Positions 41,501 to 50,900 of a stretch of 64,000 nt of DNA are shown here, one piece after another (position 1 is the first letter of the stretch; each line of letters starts with the position of its first letter). Under the pieces are notes generated by a model, which worked only from the letters and a program-made list of their open reading frames with translations, searched no databases and was not told the DNA's origin. The DNA is from Elusimicrobiota bacterium (GTDB lineage: Bacteria > Elusimicrobiota > Elusimicrobia > UBA1565 > UBA9628). A program made the translations under genes and the position numbers. The DNA lies in NCBI GenBank assembly GCA_028871595.1, contig JAGWMT010000001.1, forward strand, positions 1-64,000, written 5' to 3'.

Positions 41501-44500
41501 GGCGGGCGAGGCGTACTGCGGCTGGCCGATGGTCAGCGCCGTCGCCGGCGGCGTGGCGTCCACGTAAACCGTCGCGGACTTCAGCAACTCCAAGTTGCCG
41601 ACGTTGTCCTGGCTTTGGAAGGCGACCTGGCGCACGCCCTCGACGAGGCCGAACGTCGAGACGTACGTCTGGAATGCGCCGCCGTCCAGCGCGTAGCGCG
41701 TGAGGGCGAGGCCTGAGGCGACGCTGTTCGAGGCGGGGTCGTTCGCGGTCAGGGTGTAGAAGAAACCCGCCGAAGCGTAGTCCCGGGAGTTCGCGGTGAA
41801 GAATGCTCCGCTGGGCGAGAGCGCCGTCATCGGCCGCGTGGCGTCGGACCGCAGGCTCAACGTCCGGGCGGGTGCGACGTTGCCGACCCTATCGACCGCG
41901 CGGTAAAAGATGGCGTGCCGGCCCTCGGCGAAGGTCAGCGCGGACGCGTAGGCCGCGTAAGAACCGCCGTCCACGGCCACCTCAATGCGGTCCACGCCGG
42001 AGCCCGCGTCCGCGGCGGTGAACGTCACCGGCGTCGCCGGGGTAACGTACAGGGTGCCGTCGGAAGCCGTGTAGGACGGAGCGCCGACGTGGGCGGCAGC
42101 GACCGGCGGCGTCTGGTCGAGTTGGAACGTCACCGACCGGACGGACTCCGTATTGCCCAGGTTGTCGGCGCTCAGATACGCGATGACGTGAGGGCCGTCC
42201 GCGCCGACGAGGCCGAAAGGCGCCGTGTAGGCGGCGAAAGCGCCGCCGTCGAGACTGTAGCGCGTCGCGGCCGCGCCCGAGGCGACGCCCCCGACCGCAG
42301 GATCGACGGCCGACAGGGAGAAGAGGGTCGCCGCGGAGACGAAGCCGCCGGAGTTCGGCGTCGAGACGGTCAGCGTCGTGACGGGCGCCGTCGCGTCCAC
42401 GCTGACCGCGAGAGAATGCGCGGGTTCGACATTCCCCGTTTGATCCACCGCGCGGTAGAGGACCGAGTGCCGCCCCGCGGCGAAAGTCAGCGGCGCGGAG
42501 TACGCGCCGTACGCCGCGCTATCGACCGACACCTCGACGCGCGCGACACCCGACCCCGCGTGTCCGCCGGGCAAAGCCGGATCGGAGGCCGTGATGCTCA
42601 CCAAAGTCGCCGTCCCGATGTAGAGCGTCCCGTCCGCAGCCGTGTAGGAGGGCGCGCCGACGCCGGCCGCGCTGTTCGGCGCCGTCGCGTCCACGAAGAT
42701 GACCGTCGAGCGCAGGACCTCCAAGTTCTGCACGTTGTCCTGGCTTTGATACGCCACGACGTGCGCGCCCTCGCTGAGGGCGATGCTCGTCCCGTAGACC
42801 TGGAACGCTCCGCCGTTATCCTGCCAGCGGGTGAGCGCGACGCCCGAAGCGGCGCCGGGCGCGCCGGGATCGAGCGTGGTCAGCGCCAAGCGCGCGTCCG
42901 CGGACACATAGACCCCATCGGGGCCGGAGAACTGCCGTCCTCCGGCGATCAGGAGCGACGTGACGGGCGCCGTCGCGTCCACGTAGACCGTGGCCGACTT
43001 CGCCGGCTCCAGGTTGCCGACATTGTCCTGGCTCTGGAAGGCGACCTGCCGCACGCCTTCGGCGAGGCTGAACGTCGAGGCGTAGGTTTGGAAGGCCCCG
43101 CCGTCCAGCGCGTAGCGCGTGGACGCGAGGCCCGAGGCGACGCTGTTGGAGACCGGGTCCGCCGCCGAGAGGGCGTAGAAGAAGCTCGCGGGAGCGTAGT
43201 TTCGGGCGCCGGCGGAAAAAAAGGCGCCGCTGGGCGTGAAGGCCGTGGCAGGCGGCGTGCCGTCGGACCTGAGCGTCAGCGCGCGCAAGGGCTCGACGTT
43301 GCCGACGTTGTCCACGGCTTGGTACAGGATCGAGTGCAGGCCCTCGGCGAAGTTCAGCGGCGCAGTCACGGTCGTATAGGGTCCGCCGTCCACCGAGACC
43401 AGGACGCGCGCCACCCCCGAGCCGGGAACTCCTGGGGCGAGGGGCGGATCGGCGGCCGTGAAGGACACCGGCGTCGTCACAGCGACATAGATCGCCCCCG
43501 ACGCCGTGAAGGACGACGCGCCGATCGACACGACGGTGACCGGCGGCGTCGCGTCCAGGAGGGCGGTCGTGCTGTGCACGACTTCCGCGTTCGACAAATT
43601 GTCCACGCTGTGATAAGAGATCGTCTTGGCTCCCTCGGGGCCGGCCAAAGTGAACGGCCCGGCATAAGCCGCGGCCGGAGCCGTGCCGAGGGAGACGAAG
43701 GTCCCGGCCACGCCCGAGGCGACGCCGGAGACGAGCGGATCGACGGCCGACAGCGAGAACACGGCGCTCGATGAGACGTATCCGGCGTACAGCGGGGTCG
43801 AGATCGCCAGCGAAGTCGCAGGCGGCGCGTCGTCGACGGCGACGGTCGACGAGCGCACGGCCTCGGCGTTCCCGACCAGGTCCACGCTGTAATACCGGAT
43901 CAGGTGGGAGCCCGCGCCGGAGATCGCGAACGAAGACGAGAAGGCGAGGAACGCGCCCCCGTCGATCGCGTAGTAGCTCCGCGCGACGCCGCCGCCCGCC
44001 CCGTCGCCCACCGTCAGCGCGTCGTCCACGGCGCTGAGCCCGAACGGCGTGGCGGAGGTCACGAGAAGCGGCGACGCTCCGTAGGCGGGCCGGCCGACGA
44101 GCAAAGTCGTGCGGGGCGGCAGGAGGTCGTTGGGACGGATCGTGAAGCTGCTGACACGCAGGGTCTCGACGTTGCCCACGTTGTCGACGCTTTGATAGGT
44201 GAGAGCGTGCGCGCCGGTCGAGAGGGCGAACGCGGCCAGGAACGCCCCCGGCGCCCCGCCGTCCACGCTGTAGAGCGTCCGCCCGACACCCGAGGCGACC
44301 CCGTGCGAGACCGGGTCCTGCGCCGCGAAGCTGAAGACGGCGCCCGGGCTCACGTAAACGACGCCTCCGCTCACGGTCTGGGTGCCTTGGATCACGAGCT
44401 GGGTCGAAGGAGGAGTGCCGTCCGTTTTCAGCGTCGCCGTCTTCGGATTCTCGATGTTGCCCACCCAGTCGCCGCTCTGGAACGTCAGCGAATGAGCCCC

Positions 44501-47500
44501 TTCGGTCAGCGTGAAGCTCGACGAATACTGCGTGAGACCGCCGCCGTCGAGCGTGTAGAACGTCACCTGCGGGCCGGCGGCGACCCCGCCGACCGCCGGG
44601 TCGACCACGGAGAGTCCGATGCTCGACGCCGGCGAGACGTAGGTCGAGCCGTCCACCGCGTAGAAGACGGGCGAGCCCGCCCCGACCTGGGTGATGGGCG
44701 GCGTATGGTCCACTCCGACCGTCGAGATATTGACCGTCTCCTGATTGCCGGCCTTGTCGACGCTGTAGAAACGGATCGAGTGGAAGCCCTCGACGGGGAT
44801 CGTGAAGGACGAGGCGTAGAGCGAGAAAGTCGAACCATCGACCGCGTAGTAAGTCGCCGCGACCCCGACGCCCGCGCTGTCACCGACGACTCGGAAGTCG
44901 TCCGCGACGGAGAAGGACAGCGGGGTGAAGGTATTGATCAACACCGGCGTCGTTCCGTGACGGGGCAGGCCGACGTTGAGGGCGGTGCGCGGAGGAAGAA
45001 CATCCGACGCTTTCGTGAAGAGGGCCCACAACGAGGTATGAGCGATGTTGGCCGTGATCCGCGAGTTCGCGGTATCCACCACCTGGTTCGTGATCCCCGT
45101 GGCCGGTCCGGTTTGCCAGGTGGTCCCGTCGTAGCGATAGACGGCGATCGCGCCCGGGTTGGTGACAACCGCCGGATCGTAGGCGAAGGAAAGGCTTGCC
45201 GCCGGGCTGAAGGCCGTGACCGGCGAAAGGTCGTAGACGTTGTTGCTGACCAAGGTCAATCCGAGCGAGGTCGCGATGGCGAGGGCGCCCGAAACGACGG
45301 GCGAGGCGGCGGGATAATTGGTGATGTTCAACTGGATGCCGGCAACCACCGCGACCTTGCTGTCGCCGCTGAGCGAGAGATAATTGATCTGACCGCCCAT
45401 GTTCGACAAAGCCGAGGCGTTATGGGCGGGCTCATCGAGCGCTTTGACCGCGAAATAATTCGCGGCTTGAATCGTGTAACCAGTCCGGCTCCCGACAGGC
45501 GTCGAATCCTGGAAGAGCGGGTGCTGCGGCAGCGAGTCGAAGACGGCCGGGCTCGTGATCGGATTCGGCCCGAATCGGATGTCGTAGGAGCGCGCCGGGG
45601 CGCCGATGCCGTCGGGGTCGCCCGGAACGGTCCAGCTTAAGAAGACCGAGCCTGGAAACGAAGCGGGCGTCACCGTCAGGTCCGTGATGGGGTTGGGCGG
45701 CATGCGGTCCGGCACCTGCCAACGGTCGGGCAAGGTGAAAGGGAAATTGTCCTGGTTGCCGGCGTTGAACACCCGGGGCGCGTCCACGACGCGGTCGCTG
45801 CCGGGCGTGCCTTGGCTCGTCCCGTAGAAATTGTCCGGGGCGGTGTAGTCGTCGAAATAATTGCCGCCGACGGGCCAGGGCAGGTTCCAGGTGTTGGGTG
45901 CCGTCGCCTGGGAGTTCACCTGAGTCTTGTTCCGGACGAAATCGTTGTGGTAAATCTGGTTCCCGCCGCCGGCGTCGATGCCGACCTTGCTGTCGGCAAT
46001 CAGGTTGTCGTGGATGACGTCGTTCGTGGCCGACAGCGCGGTGCCGTATTGCGCGCTGATCGTGTTGTAGGAGACCGTCGCGCCCCCCGGAGCCTGAATG
46101 CCCGCATACAAGCCGGTGACGATGTTGCTGCTGATAACGCTCCCGCCCAAGATTCCGACGTTGAACGCGGATGCCGTGTTGTTCGTCAATGCAACCCCAG
46201 GCACATTAATCACGTCGAAGGCGTACGTCGGATAGCCGACGACGGAATTCGACACGATCTGATCGGAACCGACGGGGAAAGCCGGATTCGTCGGCCCCAT
46301 CAAGAAAATCCCGATGCCGGGATACGGAATTGCGTTGTATTCAAAACGGTTCCCCAGCCCCTGATCGGTCAGGATGGCGATGCCGGAAGTGCCTTGCGTG
46401 TTGACGTAAAATGTGTTGCTTGAGAGCGCAATCTGCTGTCCCGTGTAATTCGCGGAACGAGTAAAGAAAAATCCCACGCCGAGGGCCGGGGGAATCAAGT
46501 AGGGGATTGATCTGGCGTCGACGGTGTTCCCGATGAATTTGAAGCCGAGGGCCTCTTGAATCGAAAAGCCGTGCAATTCGCCGAGGATGGTATTGCCCTG
46601 GAAAATATTGTCGTGATTGTAAAAGGTCGGGTCGCCGGACGGATAAACATGCATTCCGACCGTATTGACGTTCGCCGAAGAGCCGATGACGTTGCCGACG
46701 TAGACGTTGTTGATGTTGAAGCCCAGCCGGAGGTCTTCGCTGGTGTTGTTGATGAAGACGTTCGAGGAGACCGTCGCGCCATACTCCGCGTTCACGATGA
46801 GGCCGATGGAGTTGTTCGTGATCGTGCTGTGGATCACAGACGCGTTGGCCGTCATCGACATTTGGATGCCGACGGGGAAATTCTTGACGACGACGTTTCG
46901 GACGGTGATGTTGCAGCTGCCGTTGAAGTAAAAGAAAGGCGTTCCGGGCGGCCCGCTGGGACAACCTATGGGCAGGGGCTGTCCAGCGATAGCGATGCCA
47001 CCGTAGGCACCCGTTCCGGCGCCGTCAATGGCATGGCCTTTCCCGTCAAGCGTCGCGCCGCTGCGTTCGATGACGAGAGTCTCATGGAGATCCTGAGTCA
47101 GGGTGTACATGTCGCCGTTCACCGAAATGGAGGCGAGAGCCGTCGCAGGACTGACGCTCCCATCGCCGTTGATGAAAATCGTGCCCTTGTGTGCCAGAAG
47201 AACGACGTGGCGCGGCTCGCTGATGTCCTGGAGCACCGACAGCGTGCCCCCCGGGGCGACGACATAAGGCGTCTCCTGGCCTCCAGTGGGGCGATAGTAG
47301 TAAGTCGCATCCGGCTTCAGGCCGGAGAACGTCAGCGTCGCGATGCCCCCGCCGCCGGCCGGGGCCATATCGAAGCTCACATCGCCGCCCAAGGCCTGCA
47401 GCCCCATAACTTGAATCTGCTGACTGCTCGTGAGCGTGACGGTCGAGCCGCCGGGAATGACATTATTCGCCGTGAACGAAATCCCGAACCCCGAGACCAT

Positions 47501-47689
47501 CGTGCTGCTGGATAAATAGGTGAAATTGATGGAGGCCGTGGAGGGCTGGATGGTCCCGTTGACGATCGCGGATTGCGGGATGCTGAACGTGTCTAATTGG
47601 CCGCGCGCCGGGATGCGCAACGCGACAAGCCCCAAGACGGCCAATGCCGCTTTGACCAAGAAACGGCAACGCGCCCGGTTATTCGACAT
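35579..47689 (-). CDS. Giant (4036 aa) secreted multi-repeat surface protein
   Basis: Signal peptide (residues 1-31), beta-rich region, right-handed parallel beta-helix (about 210-610, NosD-like, e.g. NVYVGNVIGSSANVNTVGMH), an FN3-like domain (about 650-735), then some 40-plus OmpL47-type repeats (about 900-3330; pattern YSVDGG...F..Y..SFTL..G.H...Y.S.DNVGN.E), a six-ish-bladed NHL propeller (about 3435-3750; GKIYVADRDNDRVAVFSSTG), a ZU5-like part (VNIPPGAVAQDMKVTVSTP), and a C-terminal FlgD/type IX-like sorting domain (about 3940-4036; FPNPVRGVNAATIRI, VYDLAGRRVYSS, GVYQYVLTAK). Likely exported and surface anchored, with adhesive function. Followed by its own PorV-like gene. Confidence 0.85.
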   Translation of the reverse strand: MSNNRARCRFLVKAALAVLGLVALRIPARGQLDTFSIPQSAIVNGTIQPSTASINFTYLSSSTMVSGFGISFTANNVIPGGSTVTLTSSQQIQVMGLQALGGDVSFDMAPAGGGGIATLTFSGLKPDATYYYRPTGGQETPYVVAPGGTLSVLQDISEPRHVVLLAHKGTIFINGDGSVSPATALASISVNGDMYTLTQDLHETLVIERSGATLDGKGHAIDGAGTGAYGGIAIAGQPLPIGCPSGPPGTPFFYFNGSCNITVRNVVVKNFPVGIQMSMTANASVIHSTITNNSIGLIVNAEYGATVSSNVFINNTSEDLRLGFNINNVYVGNVIGSSANVNTVGMHVYPSGDPTFYNHDNIFQGNTILGELHGFSIQEALGFKFIGNTVDARSIPYLIPPALGVGFFFTRSANYTGQQIALSSNTFYVNTQGTSGIAILTDQGLGNRFEYNAIPYPGIGIFLMGPTNPAFPVGSDQIVSNSVVGYPTYAFDVINVPGVALTNNTASAFNVGILGGSVISSNIVTGLYAGIQAPGGATVSYNTISAQYGTALSATNDVIHDNLIADSKVGIDAGGGNQIYHNDFVRNKTQVNSQATAPNTWNLPWPVGGNYFDDYTAPDNFYGTSQGTPGSDRVVDAPRVFNAGNQDNFPFTLPDRWQVPDRMPPNPITDLTVTPASFPGSVFLSWTVPGDPDGIGAPARSYDIRFGPNPITSPAVFDSLPQHPLFQDSTPVGSRTGYTIQAANYFAVKALDEPAHNASALSNMGGQINYLSLSGDSKVAVVAGIQLNITNYPAASPVVSGALAIATSLGLTLVSNNVYDLSPVTAFSPAASLSFAYDPAVVTNPGAIAVYRYDGTTWQTGPATGITNQVVDTANSRITANIAHTSLWALFTKASDVLPPRTALNVGLPRHGTTPVLINTFTPLSFSVADDFRVVGDSAGVGVAATYYAVDGSTFSLYASSFTIPVEGFHSIRFYSVDKAGNQETVNISTVGVDHTPPITQVGAGSPVFYAVDGSTYVSPASSIGLSVVDPAVGGVAAGPQVTFYTLDGGGLTQYSSSFTLTEGAHSLTFQSGDWVGNIENPKTATLKTDGTPPSTQLVIQGTQTVSGGVVYVSPGAVFSFAAQDPVSHGVASGVGRTLYSVDGGAPGAFLAAFALSTGAHALTYQSVDNVGNVETLRVSSFTIRPNDLLPPRTTLLVGRPAYGASPLLVTSATPFGLSAVDDALTVGDGAGGGVARSYYAIDGGAFLAFSSSFAISGAGSHLIRYYSVDLVGNAEAVRSSTVAVDDAPPATSLAISTPLYAGYVSSSAVFSLSAVDPLVSGVASGVAGTFVSLGTAPAAAYAGPFTLAGPEGAKTISYHSVDNLSNAEVVHSTTALLDATPPVTVVSIGASSFTASGAIYVAVTTPVSFTAADPPLAPGVPGSGVARVLVSVDGGPYTTVTAPLNFAEGLHSILYQAVDNVGNVEPLRALTLRSDGTPPATAFTPSGAFFSAGARNYAPASFFYALSAADPVSNSVASGLASTRYALDGGAFQTYASTFSLAEGVRQVAFQSQDNVGNLEPAKSATVYVDATAPVTSLLIAGGRQFSGPDGVYVSADARLALTTLDPGAPGAASGVALTRWQDNGGAFQVYGTSIALSEGAHVVAYQSQDNVQNLEVLRSTVIFVDATAPNSAAGVGAPSYTAADGTLYIGTATLVSITASDPALPGGHAGSGVARVEVSVDSAAYGAYSAPLTFAAGRHSVLYRAVDQTGNVEPAHSLAVSVDATAPVTTLTVSTPNSGGFVSAATLFSLSAVDPAVGGVASGAAATRYSLDGGAFAAYTAPFGLVGADGPHVIAYLSADNLGNTESVRSVTFQLDQTPPVAAAHVGAPSYTASDGTLYVTPATPVTFTAADAGSGVDRIEVAVDGGSYAAYASALTFAEGRHAIFYRAVDRVGNVAPARTLSLRSDATRPMTALSPSGAFFTANSRDYASAGFFYTLTANDPASNSVASGLALTRYALDGGAFQTYVSTFGLVEGVRQVAFQSQDNVGNLELLKSATVYVDATPPATALTIGQPQYASPAGTLFVGPAATFVLSAQDPVVQGVASGVSAVSARVDAGAYSLYGASFTLTPGDGLRTVGWFSVDNVGNAETPKISTVALDATPPLTSLLVVGGRQFPGPNAAAFYASSDTRLALPAVDPVVNGAASGIAFTQYQDNGGAFQTFTAPFGLPEGAHALGYQSQDRVANLEVLRSTTVLVDAAPPVTTAHIGTPLFVAADGTDYITAATPITFTAADPALAGTTTPGSGVNRIEASIDGGAFAAYSAALTFAEGRHTILFRSIDNVGNVEAAQTLNIRSDNTSPMTALAVIGGKQAASAAANSFYASADSRFGLPAVDPVVNNVASGIAFTRYQDNGGAFQTFTVPVALTEGSHLLAYQSQDNVGNAEVLRSTTVLIDATPPVSTAAIGSPLFIAADGTNYITPATPVTLSAFDPAANGLASGVDHIETNIDGAGYAAYTAYTSTLTFAEGRHTVLFRAVDRVGNVEAAHTLLLQSDNTPPVTAIQPSGTLFTVMAPEGPRSYAPVQFTYSLPATDPVVSGVASGLAFTRYRAGSAFQPFVASFSLAEGIRRVDFQSQDNVGNQELPKSATVYVDATPPVTALAIGGPKFDPGSGQAVFISVQTQLSLSAVDPVVQEVASGVSSVFFRRNADPFAAYASSFTLPLPDGFKTVAWYAVDNVGNQELAKATTVFLDNTPPQTGLTVIGGHQFPGSDAMTFYASGDTRLALPAVDPIAGGAASGLAFTQYQDNGGAFQTFAAPFGLAEGAHALGYRSQDKVQNMEVLRSTNVWVDAAPPVSSFAFGAPYYQAPDGTNYITPATPLTFAAADPVLPTGQPGAGVNRIEVAVDGAPFAVYTASLTFAEGRHTILYRSIDNVANVEAARTLNIQSDATPPLTALAVLGGHQFQGPDAASFFASADTRYSLTAVDPVAKNVASGVAFTRWQDNGGAFQPFNSALTLAEGVHHLAYQSQDNVSNLEVLRSTTALVDATPPQTSLLVSGGRQFAGPDAVTFYASADTRLVLVSTDPAVNGVASGVAFTRWQDNNGAFTTYISSLALAEGAHKLGYQSQDNVANLEVLRSTNVWIDATPPATTVSVGLPTFTAADGTIYVATATPVTFAAADPNLPTGQSGSGLNHIETSLDGAPFAPYAAALRLAEGRHVILYRAVDNVGNVESAHSISIQSDATPPVSALVIGAPQFQLPNVLLVSSRTPFGVAVVDPVTNSVASGVKDTYYRISDVVPSTAPFALSTALFSLSGADVSKVVEFYSRDNVLNAEVVKSSAVLLDSTPPEVTLLSPATCDSGICRVLKGKFPVLGTARDNHFGNYVLDYALGQNAAAGFMFISSGTAAVNSGALGTWDASAMSGWLTLRLTATDLVANTASVAINVFVGDPGELLTLGNHEVFDMPEGVAAGGDGKIYVADRDNDRVAVFSSTGALLASFGVRGHDDDHLSTGTLRLDEPAGVAVDTAGNVYVADTNRDRVLKLSATGQILLSLGGREHDQEDWHDDKSEGHDCRLPGRFHHPAGVAVDASQNIFVADTDNRRVQVFSSTGGFTLQFDLPPVPVRPDRDEDDHDDDSAVAALGKPFAVALDAAGNIYVADSKGGRALKFAATGQLLLTIPITGDKPGTWGRPFGVAVSTSGDCLLVSDRKYSRILKFDFLGSQNLNFGAKGKVHDDDAPAPSGAIVFNKPMGLALDAQGNLFVADRNNDRVRKFALPTGQPPLVVPAPRPEDEHVARDVVDKEDGGKVERKDLASVNIPPGAVAQDMKVTVSTPTEGAADESNRRRAVDAAQLKTASPPVEYGPEGTKFAAPVTLTLPYSSDLVALEGVDEANLTVRYWNRDKAQWENLDSVVDPKTHTVKAKTTHFSLYQVFSGTASVVGLRPLAVGDPTFMFHDAYAFPNPVRGVNAATIRIQPGLADSVEVHVYDLAGRRVYSSSNFSLNAGLDDGNGKGVQYTYDNVWDISGVGSGVYQYVLTAKKSGQSDIHKAGRIAVVK
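37700..44990 (-). repeat. Array of OmpL47-type coding repeats (about 50-60 codons each)
   Basis: About 7.3 kb of imperfect tandem repeats within the giant gene. Blocks differ by a few residues and some neighbouring ones are nearly identical at the DNA level (for example the TRWQDNGGAF and TQYQDNGGAF versions). Such arrays expand and contract by recombination and are prone to assembly collapse. Confidence 0.8.
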
Positions 47690-47924
47690 GTTTGTTCAAC
47701 TCGGATCGCTTTGACATGGCCATTTGATCACGTCAGGCTACCCCCGGCGCCGCGAGGTTTCAAGACCCCCCATCCGAGGCGAGGCGCGTTGTCGTCGAGA
47801 AAATAGGCCTCGTTTTGAACGGCCTTAACCTTTTCTTAACCGCGGAGGCCCTGGCGCGAAGGGGTGCCGAGCGCGGGACAATGCGGCCTCGCCCTTGATT
47901 ATCCAGGAGTCCTCCCATACACTC
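47690..47924. promoter_or_regulatory. Divergent intergenic region between the two surface-protein operons
   Basis: 235 bp between the giant gene (leftward) and the Kelch/FN3 gene (rightward). It contains an AT-richer stretch (TTGAACGGCCTTAACC near 47815), plausible promoter material for either direction, but no confident -35/-10 pair could be fixed. Confidence 0.4.
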
Positions 47925-50900
47925 ATGAAGATGGACTGGGACTTTGGCTGCCGCCGGTTCGCGATCCGCCGGGCGGGCATGACTTATTGCCTGCCGGCGC
48001 TTCTGCTTCTCGCCGCGCCGGCTACGGCGAACGTCTGGGTGCAGGGCAATTGGCAGGGCGGGGCCGTCTCCGGCTCCACCACCAGCGTCGTCTCGGGATG
48101 GAGCCTATACGACTCCCAGGACGGCAACGCCGTGGCCCTCAGCACGGGACTCCAGACCCGTCAAGGCATCCCGGGCGCGTGGACCCAAACGGACGACGGC
48201 GCCGGCCTCAGCGGCTTCAACCTCGCCGGGAGCTCGTTCAACGTCTCTAAAATCTCCGGAACGGGCGCGGCCGCGACTTTGCAGATGGTCAACGTGGAGA
48301 CGGTGACCGCCCAGACCGCGACCATGCCAGGCGCGCAATTCGAAAATATGGGGATCGCAGCGTTTCCCGCCACCGGAAAGATTTATTTGTTTGGCAGCGC
48401 AACACCGACTGGGAGTACTAACCAGATACTGCAGTACGATCCCGCGTCGGACAATCTCTCCGTGGCGCCGACCACCCTGCGGGACGCGATACAAGGCCCT
48501 GCCGCCGCCTACCACCCGGGAAAAAACAAGATATACGTGTTCGGTGGGATTTACGGCGGTTGCGGTCTACCCTGCTCTCCAGGATTGATCCAGGAGTACG
48601 ACCCCTCCTCGGCGACCATTTCCACGAAATCCGCGACCTTCCCCACGGTCCCGACAAGCATGTCAGCTGTCTATTTTCCGCCGACGAATAAGATCTACAT
48701 TTTCGGCGGGGACAATGGGGTTTCCGTAAGCAGCGCCATCTGGGTCTATGACCCGACGGCGGACACGCTGGCGACGATGTCCGCCGTGCTTCCTTCCAGC
48801 CCGTCATGGACGTCCGCCGCCTACGATCCCGGAACGAATAAGATTTATGTTTTCGGCGGGATGCACGCGATAACTCGCGTCGTTTACAGCGACGTCATCC
48901 GTTATGATCCCATCGCCGACACCGCGACCGTCGTCGCCGCCCTCCCGAATCCGGAATGGCGCACCGCCGCGGTCTATCAACCCGCCACCGGGAAAATTGA
49001 AGTGTTCGGCGGAACGAAGGATTCCGGTCTCGTAAATAATACGATCGCGGAGTTCGATCCGGCGACCAACGCCGTCGATGTTCGTCCGACGGTACTGCCT
49101 TCGGTGGCGGTGGCATCCGGCGGCGTTGCCGGAGCCTATTTCTCGGGAACAGGCGACACATATCTCTTCACGAATACAGACTCCAACATCTTAAAATATC
49201 ACTTCAACGCCCGCGGCGCGTACACTTCGGGGGTTTTCGATGCCGGCTCGGCGTCCAATTTCTCGGCCGCATCCTGGAATCCAGTCGCGCAGGCGACATC
49301 CTCCGTCACGCTGGCGATCGGCGTCCGCGCCGGGAGCACTCCGGTCCCGGACGCCACCTGGTCCAACTCCGGGGCCTTCGCCGCGGCGGCTAACGGCGGC
49401 TCCCTGGCAAGCCTCGGCCCGAATCGCTATGCGCAGTACATCGCCACCTTTACCACCACCGATGCCTCGACAAGCCCGGTGCTGAACGACATCACAATAG
49501 GCTACACCCAGACGGCGGCCAGCGCGACCCTCGTCTCAAGCGCTTACAACAGCGGCGGTCCGCTCAACATCGTTCAGAAGATCTCCTGGCAGGGGACTTT
49601 CCCCTCCGGCACGACCGTGCAATTCCAGATCCGCACGGCCAGCGACAACGGCGGAGGTTTCCCGGCGACTTGGTCCCCCTGGCTCGGGCCTACGGCGGCG
49701 ACGGATTATTACACGGACCCCGCCGGCGGCCAGGCGATCAACCCGGCCCACTCCGACGGGATCAACGATCAATGGGTCCAGTACAAGGTCCAGATGATCT
49801 CGTCCAACACTCTCGCGGCCGCCACGCTGTCCACCGTCACCGTGACCTACGGCCTCCTTCCTGCTGCTCCTTTCCTGAATTCTCTGACCGCGAACACATC
49901 CACGCAGCTCAGCGCGAGCTGGACCGACAACTCGACCAACGAGGACGAGTTCGTCGTCTCCTCCGGAACAGTCTCGGGGCCCACAAACCTCGGCGCGACC
50001 GTCGCTACGCTGAACAAGGCCGGGACGGGAGGCGCGCAGTCCATTTCGGTCGTGGGACTAAGCCCCAACACGACATACTTCGTGCGCGTTCGCGCACACG
50101 TTTTACCCGCCGTCGATCTCTACTCCTTTTATTCCAACGAGTTGAGCTTGGCCACGTTGGCCAGTCCCCCGACAAACATGAGCGTCACGGCGGTCTACGG
50201 CTCCAGCGCCGCCGTTTCATGGAACGCCGGCGGCAACCCGGCCGGAACGCCGTTCGAGGTGTCCGTCTCCACGGACAATTTCGCGCTTAACATCTCGACC
50301 CCTGTCGCCTTTTCGTCGAACCTGACGGCGGCGGCCACGACGCTCTACAACCTCTCTTCGGGCACCACGTATTACTTCCGCGTCCGGGCGCGCAACCTCG
50401 CGGGCGTCGCCACGGCCTTCGCCGCGACCGCGTCCACGCCCACTCTGCCCGGAGCCTTGGGACCTCCGTCGGGCGCGGCCCTCGGCGTCTCGTCCATCAC
50501 CTGGTCGTGGACCAACACGGTCGGCCCGGTCGTCCAGGGCTACAACGTCTACTCCGCCGCGACCGGCCTCCTGCTCGCGGCCGCCACTTCGACCGCGTAT
50601 GTCCAAACCGGCCTGGCGGCGAACACGCCTTACGGCATCGCCGTCGTCGCCCTCGACGCCTCCGGGGCCGGGCCGCCGTCGGCCGCGGCGACGACGTACG
50701 CCCTCGCGGCACCCCCATCGGCAACCGCGTTCTCGGCCATCTATGTCTCCAGCCTGACCGTGGCCTGGAATAACGGCGGCAATCCAGCCGCGACCGTATT
50801 CGAGGTCCGCCGCGCCACCGACGGCGTCAGTTTCGCTCTCGTCAGCAGCCAGACGGCGGTCGCCTTCACGGACACCCAACTAGGGAACGCGACGTACTAC

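Noticed and set aside
35579..47689. Giant protein as a non-ribosomal or polyketide enzyme
   Set aside because: No adenylation, condensation, ketosynthase or carrier motifs; repeats are extracellular beta-sandwich type with signal peptide.
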